Shown piece by piece: positions 47,801 to 59,800 of a stretch of DNA of 64,000 nucleotides. Source of the DNA: Antedon mediterranea (lineage: Eukaryota > Echinodermata > Crinoidea > Comatulida > Antedonidae); the NCBI RefSeq assembly GCF_964355755.1, contig NC_092670.1, forward strand, positions 37,435,795 to 37,499,794. The letters run 5' to 3'. Each line of letters opens with the position of its first letter. The first letter of the stretch is position 1. A program made the translations under genes and the position numbers. The notes beneath the pieces are model-generated. The model searched no databases and was not told the DNA's origin. It was given only the letters and a program-made list of their open reading frames with translations.

Positions 47801-50800
47801 ACGGGGTTTAACTGATTCCACTCGAGAAAAATTAACCAATAATTGTTATTATTAACACGATAATTGGGTATCTGGTTGTTTGGTAATGACTGATCATGCC
47901 CACTTTATTGGTTAAAAAACTAACTGATAATTTGGTTTTGGCTGTGGAAACACGGCCTCATTCTCATATAAAGCTCTGTCTACACTATCAAACTTTTTGT
48001 GACAAAATATGTGATGTGCCCATATAATGGACATGGTGACATCATATCAATACCATATTTGGACATATCACTACCATATTTGGGAACATCACACTTTTTT
48101 TGTCAAACTAGTTTTATAGTGTAGACAGAACTTAAAAGATGATTGGAAAAGCCACCATCCAACTGAAAAAATAACGCCATGTTCAAAATGATAAATTGAC
48201 GTGTATCGAACGATGCGTGTCAACTTCATTTATCATACACGTGGGAATTGCGTTGTCAGGTGCAGACATGCATACATGTGTTACCTTGTTCAGTAATTCA
48301 TGTTTTGTTGATAAATTTAGAATCTAGATTAATGATATGTCTTCTTTTATGATAATTTGTTGGTTTACAGATATTTTTTTTTGACTGAGAGTGAGAGACG
48401 ATGATAGTAATTTTACTGTAACTGCATGTTCATACTGTACATTTGAAAATATCAAATTAAAAATTTATAAACCAATTAATTCAGTACTGTTCTGAAGTAG
48501 GCAGACACGATGGCAAAGCTTTTGTTGAAATAGTGCTGTCTTTTACAGTACCTACAATATAGTACTGTAGTTTTCTCAACATTCCATGAAACATAGAATT
48601 GTTCAGCATTACAGACAGCACAGTACCCTATGGTAATGTTCCATAAGTTGTTTGTGTGTGCTTTCTGGTTTAAGCAAGTACAATAAACAATTGTCTAGCA
48701 TTTCTTGTATTTTGTTGTTCTATTGTTTTCTATTACACTGACAAAAAGTCACATTTTAAGTCATTTTATATAGTTTTCTTACCAAATAAGAATGAATTAA
48801 TTGAATAATAATGAATGTACATAAGATTTGGCTTTGTTTGTACACTGTTCACTAATATACTTTGGAAAAGAGGATTTAAAAGTGTGTTGTTTTAACATTC
48901 CACCAGCTGTCTCCTGTCTCATCCAAGCTAAGATGTACAGTACTGTACTATTCCCAAAGTACTGTATAGAATTATTCCATATTAATAATAGCATTGAATA
49001 AAGAAATCGCTGTCAGTTAATGTACTATTGTACAGCTGAGCAGGTTGATAGCTTCTTTCATCAGTTATTGCTTGTGTACAGTTCCTGTGGGAATCGCTAC
49101 CGCCTTTAATCTTCCTGAAGATCAAGGTAAAGTTCGCACGACCTCATCTCATCTGGCGGTACGCATCCCTTTGGGTGAATTCTTCCATCTAAGGTGTACA
49201 CAGTGGGATCTTATGAAATTCACAGTGGATTTTATATTACAACTATCTGTGTAGTGTATGTTCATTGTTGCTACTGTAGGAAGTTCACATGACCTTTCTT
49301 GTTCAATAGTACGCATCCTTTTTGGGTAAATTCTCTTGTCTCAGGTGTGCACAGTAGGATCATCATGTATTTGATGTTAAAGAAGACTGTACAGAATTTA
49401 TTGTTCACATGACCTTTCTTGTCCAATAGTACGCATCCCTTTTGGGTAAATTCTCTTGTGTCAGGTGTGCACAGTAGGATCATGTATTTGATGTTAATAT
49501 TTAGAAGACGACTATACAGAATTGATTGTTCACATTAACCCTTTCTTATGGATCAGCAGCGGTGTATTTTTGGGTGCATACTCCTGTCTTAGGTGTATGG
49601 TATGCAGCATGGGATCATGTATGAAACTGTACAATGTACAGGTATATGAACAATAAATAGCAATTCACAGCGTTACAATTACAGTAGAATGTAATCACTT
49701 GTAAAGACTTCCTTCTCAATAGGGGTTATAAATGCACCTCCTGTACCCCTGCTGTTGCCTTCCTCTTTTTAAGTCAAAGGTCCTGGGAATACAGTGAGTT
49801 CCTTCCTGTAATACTGTACTGTATTTTCTCTATTTGAAATGGGAAAATCTAATTGTGAATAAAAAAAAAAGGATAATTATTAGTTTAGATAAAAAACAAA
49901 AGATGGAAACTAAGTTTTAAAGTGGAGAATTTCTTGATAAAATTTTTTTTAAAATTTTTTAGTTTTTCTATCTAGTAAAATACCCCTATTTTCTACATAG
50001 TATGTTTTTTTTTACTGTATTATTCTTATCCATTTAATTCAGCTGCTACTGTACTGGCATATTTAAACCAGATTTGTGTTATTGTTGGAATAATTAAACT
50101 TTAGTAAAACACACATGTTGCCTGTTTTGTGTTCTCAGCAGTCTTTGTACACCCCTCCAACCAACAGCCAACTTATATCAGTTACAAAAACAGTTAATTA
50201 ATTATTGTTAATTAGGCTAATTGAAGTAATATCTTTTCCATCTGCTGATCAACAGTTTATTTTACAGTTCAGGTTTCACAACAATGTATATTGTTTCGTA
50301 ACATTTTGTCATCTATGTACAGTAAGCATATTACAGTATTAAAGAAAATGTGATTGTTTAATTTTAGTCGCTTTGAAACGATTTGTGTAATCAAGCAGCA
50401 GCTCCTTTTTATCCGTTCTTTTCTTTACGTTTCTTCATCATTGCTTAATTTCAATGATATATTTGTTCTCTATGACAGGTTGCACTTCATTAAAAGGTCA
50501 GACACCCTTTGGAAAAATACAAAATGTTTGTATTTGTGTAAGATTTTGAATTAAAAGAGTTTGCACTATAAAATAAAGTTAAGCCACTGTCACACACAGA
50601 CATTTACCATTAACTCATCAAGAGGGCCCCTTGATTGTCAGCATACGCTGTTTAGGGTCTCTCTCCCTCTACAAAGGTGAAATAAAATAAATAAAAAAAT
50701 GAGAAAAACCTGCATATTGGTAAACTGAGTTTGTGTGATTTTCAAAAAATTTACATTTACATGACAAACTGGCTTCCTTATGCAAAAAGTTCAATCCAAG

Positions 50801-53800
50801 GTTGAAATAAATTAATAAAATCCTTCCTTAAAGAAGTAGACTTCATTTGAGAGTCTGACACTTGAAGAGTTGACCATGGAATACTGTATTATCTGTCAAT
50901 GTGTTTAGTGTTTATGTAATCTTAAACATGTCCAGAATACATCTGAACATGCTCAATAGGATCTTTTACATCCTGTATGATTAAACGTTAAAGATCCAAT
51001 TACCTACAATAATATGACTTTATGGTAAAGTTGGTTTTGTAATGATTACACAAAATTATGATTTTTAAGTGCTAATTATATAGTATAGTAAACCACAAAT
51101 TGTTGTTGATTTTGCCATCTTGACCACCAATGACACACGGTCTTTATAGAGTAAAATAGTGGTTACTGTTGCTGCAGTACCAGCTGGAACTGAGATTTGT
51201 TCAGCTGAAAAGTACAGAAGGCTAGCAGATGTCTGGGCTCATTGTACTCTTCACAGTATTACCACCAGTAACATAACACAGATGTACCCCCAATTGTGAC
51301 CCACCCTAACGTCCTACCATAAACCATGGATCCATGCATAAACCCATCAACCTTGTGAAGTATCTTCAACGTGTCAATGTGTAGATAACATGAATGTTTG
51401 TCTAAAAGCTCTGTGTACAGTATCAAACTAGTTTGACAAAAAAAAGTGTGATGTGCCCAGATATGGTAGTAATATGCCCAAATATTGTAGTGATATGACA
51501 TCATCATGTCCATATATGGGCACATCACATTTTGTTGTCACATAAAGTTTGATAGTGTAGACAGGGCTTAATATTTTTAATTTGCATTATTGTATGTCAT
51601 GTACTGTATAAAACCCAAATTTGGTGGTGGTGGCCCCTTCCTCTAATACCAGTAATTTCCAATTTTCTGAATAAACAACATTACTGTATTTGTTGTGTTT
51701 ATACTATTATTATAGTAGAGACAACTATTTTTTAATTTACTTTATAAATTGAAACCAAAAGAGTATGGATTACTGTAGTTTCTTAATCATTTAATTTATT
51801 TAATGGATGTTTTATTGAGTAACGACATTAAAGAATATTTAATTTAATTATTAACCACTTCTAACTACTTTTCTAAGTTATAACATTCTTTATTTCATTT
51901 TCTAAAGTAATAGTATACCACTACAGTAAATCAACTACAGTATGTACTGTACTTTAGTCCAGTCAATCCAGCAAATATAAGGGGGTGACCCACCACTAAT
52001 TGCAAAAGAATTTATTTCACTGCAGTGCATTTCAGCATGGCTCCCTAATCAACATACTAAAAGTCCCCAAAAATCTAAGCATGGGAAATTTGCTAATTTG
52101 CATAATATGCAAATTAGCTTCCGCCATTAGAAAAAAATCAAAATATTGCCATAACTTTGAATTGGACTGTCCAATTGAAACAATTTAAGTGTTCAAAGGT
52201 ATGTTGTCATGGTCAGTGAATAAGATAAACATACTTTTAAATTAATTATTTGATTCTAATTTGCATAATATGCAAATTAGTTATTGAAATTGTGTAAAAC
52301 AGATCAGAATTATGCTAAAACTTTAGTTTGGATGGTCTGATTTAAACAATTAAATGTTCAGAAGTATTAATGACCAATTACCATGATAGCCATACTTTTA
52401 TTTCAATTCAGTATAATGCATATAATTTACATAATATGCAAATTAGCTCATAAATAGAAGTACCTTTATTCTGGGTATAAACATTAGACTGGAAGCACCT
52501 AACTAAATAAGCAAGAAGTACCGACCGGTAAGGTTTTGGCAGAAAATATAAATGAACTAGAAGTCATATATCAGAAAGTCAGCAAAAGTATTCATAATAT
52601 ATAAACAAGACAGTCATACCCTTAATCAAATTACAGTTTATGAATATTTACAAAATATGCAAATTACCAATAGACTGGATACACAAATACACAACAAACA
52701 AGTGGGGTTTTCCTAGATTGGGACTCATTGCCACTTTTACACCAGAAAAATGTCTACATAAACCTGTACCTAGAATGTCAGTTACAACATCATCAAAGTA
52801 GGCAGGATTAACATCAAAACTTTCAAATCCCAGCACACAGGACTTCAATCAATGGAAGTGTATGATTCAACGTATCATGTTGATCTTCTGTGGGACGTGG
52901 TATTTGCTCTTCGCCCCAAAATGCCTGGGTGGTCAGGTCTAATGCAGGCCGTAAATCATGGTAATTATCCTGGAAAATCATTGATGCGATTCCTGCTCAT
53001 GATAGATTTAAATCCATCTGACATGTCATGTATCTTCTCCACACTCTCGTATGTTTGTGAACAAGCTAAGGCATACAATGTCACACTCGTTATTACATTT
53101 GATCAGACAACCACTTTGGTGGAAAGCCATGATGATCATCGAATCAGAGCCAGATTGCAGTTATCTGAAGTCTATTGTCCTGAGACTAGGGGGCTTACAT
53201 ATGGAAATGAGCTTCTTGGGCTGCATTGGTTATATTATGGCAGGAAGTGGTTTACAAGTGATCAGTAGCATATGCAGGAAATGCCGTCAAGCATATGCTG
53301 AGTGGAAAAGCAATCTCCAGAGCAGTCCGAGGACATCTCTTGGTTGATGCTGCCTTACATACCATATTACTAGCTAATGCATATAATCTTCCTATATCCC
53401 CTTTTCAACCTGATCAACTACAACACAATCGAGACACGGAAACAACCTGTGAGAACGATCAAACAACAGAACATTCAGAAGAAATGGAAATAGAAGTTGA
53501 TGGTGACATTATTCCAAACACACGGCCAGATCAAGATTTGCTCGAAGCCAGTAAGATTTTGGATAATCTACTAAATGATCCCGACGCTCATATTGACCTT
53601 TCCTCTTCAGATGTCCTTACAAGAATTACTCATAGATTGAAAGACGAGCGGAACTTACTTAGTGATAAAAGGACTGCCCAACTCTGGTTGCAATATTTGG
53701 ACATGGTTGCTGTTTTAAAAAAATTCATAAAAGCTGAACGTGAGAATTGGACTTTACATCTTTCAGCAGTAAAGGATATGTTACCTTTTTCTGCTGCGGC

Positions 53801-56800
53801 TGGGCATAACCTGTACACAAAATCTGCGTATCTGTACTTGCAAAAAATGTACCAACTCGAAAAGACTCACCCCAATGTCTACACCAACTTCATAAATGGT
53901 TTTCATGTGATTAGAAGAAGTGATCGGTACTGGGCAGGACTATCTACCGATCTTATTATTGAGCAAGTCCTAATGAGAAGTGTCAAAACAAGTGGTGGGT
54001 TAACGAGAGGTAGAGGCATGACAGAAGTTCATCGGTTGACCTGGGTACTGGGAATGCCTTCTTGTGCCGAGGTAAACTTTGCAATGCAAGAGCTCACCAG
54101 TGTTAACTACAACACTAGGGAGCAACACAAAGACACATCACAATCTCGTCAAAAAAGAGACACAGAAGATACTTATAAACTAATCGAAGCATTCAAGGAG
54201 TGGGATCCATTTGGTAGTGAGTCATCACTGCGTAGCATAGTAAGTGGTGTTGCTGCTACTGACAATGTAAATGTTGACCAGGCAAGGTCTGTGGGCCAGC
54301 GTATACTTGAATCGATGGTTGGAAAGAACATTGATGAGTTCTCTTTCCAAAGAAAAAAAAACAAGCAGTCACACTTGGATCCAAAACAGCTGTTGTCATT
54401 TGCGGAGATCCAGTCCAAGTTGATCCACAATTACTCTTTCAGCGATTAAGTGTTATCGCAACACATGAAGAGGTGGGAGATCCCGCAAATTTATTTAAAT
54501 ATGAATTTTGCAGTCATCCAACTGCATTATTCGATAATGTTGGGCTTCCAAGGGAGGCAAATAAGGCGACACTAGCCGATGCCCTTTGGGAGATTGTAAA
54601 GCAGGATCAGACAGACCCCCCCCCCCCTCCCCTTAATGATCCACATTATGTGCTTGATTGTGGTGCCCTCTTGCAACGTTTATCATGGTCAAGAGGTCAA
54701 ACATTTGACACTATTTGTCATAAATATGTATCATATGTGACAAGTCGGTATGGAATTCCAACTATTGTATTTGATGGTTATGAAGATGGACCTGCAAGAT
54801 GCTACATGTGAGTTTTACTGCTTAGTTTGATTGAATTGCAGCATTTTATGCACATTTATAAAGAAAATAGATTAATTCATCATGAAAAAAGGCTAATTTG
54901 CATATTATGCAAATTAGACAAATTTCCAATGTTGGGATTTTGGGGGACTTTTAGTATAGTGTTTAGGGGACCATACTAAAATGTATTGTAGTAAAAAAAA
55001 TTCTTTTGCAATTAGTGGTGGGTGAAGGTACTATTTTGACTGGACTATTCCTGAGACCACGGAACTGAAACTCACAGACTTATTCTTCACTCCATGCTCA
55101 GACCTGAGCATAAATCAACTACAGTATGTACTGTACTTCCTGAGACCAGGGAACTGAAACTCACAGACTTATTCTTCACTCCATGCTCAGACCTGAGCAT
55201 AAATCAACTACAGTATGTACTGTACTTCCTGAGACCAGGGAACTGAAACTCACAGACTTATTCTTCACTCCATGCTCAGACCTGAGCATAAATCAACTAC
55301 AGTATGTACTGTACTTCCTGAGACCAGGGAACTGAAACTCACAGACTTATTCTTCACTCCATGCTTAGACCTGAGCATAAATCAACTACAGTATGTACTG
55401 TACTTCCTGAGACCAGGGAACTGAAACTCACAGACTTATTCTTCACTCCATGCTCAGACCTGAGCATAGATCAACTACAGTATGTACTGTACTTCCTGAG
55501 ACCAGGGAACTGAAACTCGCAGACTTATTCTTCACTCCATGCTCAGACCTGAGCATAAATCAACTACAGTATGTACTGTACTTCCTGAGACCAGGGAACT
55601 GAAACTCACAGACTTATTCTTCACTCCATGCTCAGACCTGAGCATAAATCAACTACAGTATGTACTGTACTTCCTGAGACCAGGGAACTGAAACTCACAG
55701 ACTTATTCTTCACTCCATGCTCAGACCTGAGCATTGTCCATATTTCCCCCCCCCCCCCCCACTGTATGTTTGAATGGCAAACCAACTGAGCTGTGAAAAC
55801 AATGCACAGTGCTACCATTTGAATACAATCATTCAGACACCAACTCTTTATGTTGTTACTATAACCATGGAGAAATCCTAACTGATTTCTCCATGCCATA
55901 ACTGACTTAAATCTACTTATCATACTTTAACAGTGGGAAGTAACACAGCAAAGGAATATACTTTTTGTAACTATCTGGTGAAGCAGGCAACATCAAAGTA
56001 TGGTATTTCAAAGAGAATTTGGTGTTCGCACGTGGCATCTATCCGGTGTATATTTCTGGTGTTCGCACGTGGCATCTATCCGGTGTATATTTCTGGTGTT
56101 CGCACGTGGCATCTATCCGTTGTATATTTCTGGTGTTCGCACGTGGCATCTATCCGGTGTATATTTCTGGTGTTCACACGTGGCATCTATCCGGTGTATA
56201 TTTCTGGTGTTCGCACGTGGCATCTATCCGGTGTATATTTCTGGTGTTCAGACGTGGCATCTATCCGGTGTATATTTCTGTTACTTTTGTTTTGAATGCT
56301 ATTTTCACAATACTTGGTGTCTATTGTGCTTAAGTTAAAGTTACTAGGGAAGAGAAAGAGATGGAATTTTAAAATAGTTTAGAATTAATAAACTTTAATT
56401 ATATGAATAGACTTTGTTGAAAGTTTAACTTAAAAAAGATTAAATAAAAGAAAAAGTATAAAGTAGAAAAGAAGAAGAAGAAAGTAAAAAAGTATTTGGA
56501 AAACATTTCAATATAATTCAGCATTAATCGATTTTGCTGGCCGTATGAAATGCATGGAATGAATGTTTTATTAAGTCATTAATATAATATTTTTAGTGGC
56601 TTTGTTAAGTAGTTTGAACTGAACTATTAGTAAAACACAAATAGAAAAGGAAAATTCAAGTTATCAAACATTTATTGTAGTATAAAATAATATATTCAAT
56701 CATAAATTAATATAAATTTTGATTATTTTTTTTATAAGTCATAAAATAAATACTAACTGTAAGCACATGATTATGATGAGATATTAGATTTGGATTGGCA

Positions 56801-59800
56801 AACGACGGAAGTGGCTAATAAAGGCCCCTTATCTCCCGTCAAGTGCCGATTTATTGTCTCCACTCAATCAAGTAGGAAATGAAATCGGAATACATTTGTC
56901 ACAGTCCAAAAAGAGATAATAATCAATTTCACACGTTAAACGTATGCATGACTATTTCAGTGAAATTTAACAATTATATGTAGTTTCTATATAAGCATCT
57001 TACTGCACAATACTCAATATTTAATCTTAAAAAAGTTCAAAAATTATTTAGAATAATCTCTTATACAGAGTAATTCTGTAAAATGATGTACTGTGCTGCT
57101 CTCAAGTTATGTACATTTTTATGGTGTAAAATGAGAAAAATGGTTTATTTTCTCTGCATTTATGGAAATTAGAATTCAGGTGATTCAGTAGCATCCTTCC
57201 AGAAACTTGATGGAACTATCTACTAATTTTTTCCTAGAGAAAGTGGAAAATGGGGACACTAGAGTATAGTAACCAATACACTACCTTGGAAATAATTCAG
57301 AAATTAGGCACTGACCATCTTAAAACTGAGTTACATTATTACAATCTTTGATAACAACAATGTTTTAATATTGTATTTTCTATCTATAGAGGTCGCTTTG
57401 CTGTGGTGCGTAAATTTCAACACAAGAAGACCCAGAAATACTACGCGGCTAAGTTTATCCGAAAGAGGAAGAAAGGCAAGGATTGCAGAGGTGACATCAT
57501 CAAGGAGATTCAGATTCTAGAACTGACCAATGACCATCCTCGACTCATTGACCTTTTTGAAGTTTACGAGACGCAACATGAGGTCATTCTTGTCTTGGAA
57601 TAGTAAGTGTCTTCATCTTTTAAGCCCTCTTATAAACCTCGTTTAAAGCCACCTACAATTTAGAGTAAAGTACAGTCGGTATGATGAGTTCATGGTACAT
57701 CCATGTAAACAACAGTTAAGACTAGAGCTGTTTATCACCACTACTGTATGTCAAAATAATTTTGTTCTGCTTGTTTGTATTTTCTATTATGAATCAAAAT
57801 GCAAGTTATTGTTAATAATTTCTGCGAAATTTTTCATATTTTATTCCAATTGTTTAAAATCCTTTGAATCAAATCTCTTTGAAGTTGTTATGAAAAGCCG
57901 CAACATTTACTCGGTAAAACAGGTTCTCACTCTGTTCCACTTTACTTATTTAATAACATACCTAGTTTGAACAAGGGTCTGCTTATCTTAATAAATATCA
58001 ATCCTTCCGATTTGTTAACATTTACCGCTTTATTTATTGTGACTGGATTATGTAAGTACATCCTATCTGACACGCAACAAAAACAGAAAATTGTCATAGG
58101 CCCTGTTTCTGCTGCATATCATCAATATACAATATTGCTATTGTTTTTATTGATTTTCTACATCTTGATAAATATACGGTATAAGCCTATATATAATTTT
58201 ATTTAAAAATTTAAAGATGCCGTAACAATATGGTATAGGCTTATATAATGCAATAAAATAATATAACAGTACCGTAATAATAACAGTATAATTTGATGAC
58301 CCATTTCTGCTGAAATTACATTGTGGGAGGACTATTATAAAAATATGATTTACTATATTAGTATTAAGTACTACAAAATTTTTAATATGTTCTTTTGTTA
58401 CTACAGTAGTTCTTTATTCAATGCTGAACATTGCAGGCCAATGGAGGTGTCTCATAGAGCCTGTTTCTGCTGAGCAGGAATAATTGTTTATTAACCGATA
58501 TTTTTTTAATAAAGTATTTTTGGGCAGCAGAAACAGCGCAAAATGAAATAACCGATAACATAATAACCGATTAAAAACACTTCCATAATTTGAACTGCAT
58601 TGTGAGTAATGATGGCGTGATTTTTTAAAATCGCAAGTACCAATACCAGATAACCGATTAACGTCGGAGAAAATTGTAATTGCAACACGGGAAATTCTGG
58701 GGTTTCTGGTACTTAGGAAATTTTTTCAGCAGAAACAGGCCCATACTCATCTTACTTTTAAAACACTGCTGCATCGACCTAATTTCACTAGTAATAATTC
58801 AGTATTTTATATTGTAATAATCATGCTTTAACAAATATACAGTATAAATTTCACAATAAACAATAGATTAACCCAGATACACAAAGGATAATAAAATTGA
58901 GCTGCAGTGTTTGAAATCTTGATTTTTGTTAATTTCTGACAAAGGACAGAGTTCTATTGTTTTCAAAGGATTACAGTGTTCAAGTCATCTCCTAACATAG
59001 GAACGTTTTAAATTATTACAAATTCAGTACATCTGAATAAGTCTATCACACAGATTGTTATTCATTTAAATGCTTCTTGAAGTTTTTTTTTTAAATCACA
59101 GTTAACCAGGTCACTCTTCCCTGGTTAAACTTAAAATATTAACAATAACAGATTTGTTCAATTTTGTTTTATACGATAACTTGGAATGAATGGATAAACA
59201 ATATTAAATAAACTTGATGCTAGTATTGCTAAATTTTGTTTATACAATAACTTCCTTCAAATGAATGGATATAAACAATATTAAATAAACTTGATTCTAG
59301 TATTACTGTTGCTTATCAGCCCTTTATGTCTCAGAAATAATATTAGTTATTTTATTTTTCCATTATATCGGTTAAATCACAATAGTCAAATAGTCATTTT
59401 CATCACCAAATCTTTCACATGTTAGTTTCATGAGATATTCAAAGGCAGTCAAATCATTATTATAAATCAGTGTTTCATTCTGTTAAACCATTCGCCAGGT
59501 AAATTTAGAAATCGCATTAATCATGCATATGTTGTGCAATGATGGCTACGCAACCAATAATAACACGTAATCTTGTTTACGGCAATATCCATGGCACTGT
59601 GAGTTAGCGGATTAGTACTCACTTTGATGCACGGTCACTATAGTACAAATCGTGGCAGTGTCTAGTTTCTCCTTGTTCATCGTATACAAGTTGTGCATCA
59701 AAAACTATTTTTAAAGCAATAAAATTATTCACAGGAAACAACATTTACAGTGTTTTATTATTATCTACATATTATTAGTACTTAAATTTTATACAGTCAA

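Larger units (their letters stand above)
51955..55047 (+). mobile_element. 3.1-kb TIR element encoding an unclassified protein
   Basis: The left TIR 51955-52117 and right TIR 54893-55047 are imperfect inverted copies. Both start TAGTCCAGTCAA, share CACCACTAATTGCAAAAGAA and ACTAAAAGTCCCC, and end in the octamer palindrome AATTTGCATA..TATGCAAATT. Subterminal ~165-bp repeats fill 52118-52446. The interior holds a frameshifted coding region. The insert sits in an 89-bp satellite unit: the left flank is GTATGTACTGTACTT and the right flank TTCCTGAGACC, a probable 2-bp TT duplication. I cannot name a superfamily with confidence. It lies in intron 1 of the kinase gene. Confidence 0.88.

Noticed and set aside
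49045-49483. Plus- and minus-strand ORFs with [16 protein letters not shown]
   Set aside because: They fall in the ~125-bp degenerate tandem repeat; repeat periodicity explains the similarity.
55050-56279. Possible CRISPR array
   Set aside because: The repeats are directly adjacent without unique spacers, and the genome is eukaryotic.
55933-56338. Three overlapping plus-strand ORFs of 104-120 codons
   Set aside because: All are produced by the 37-bp array, which lacks stops in every frame.
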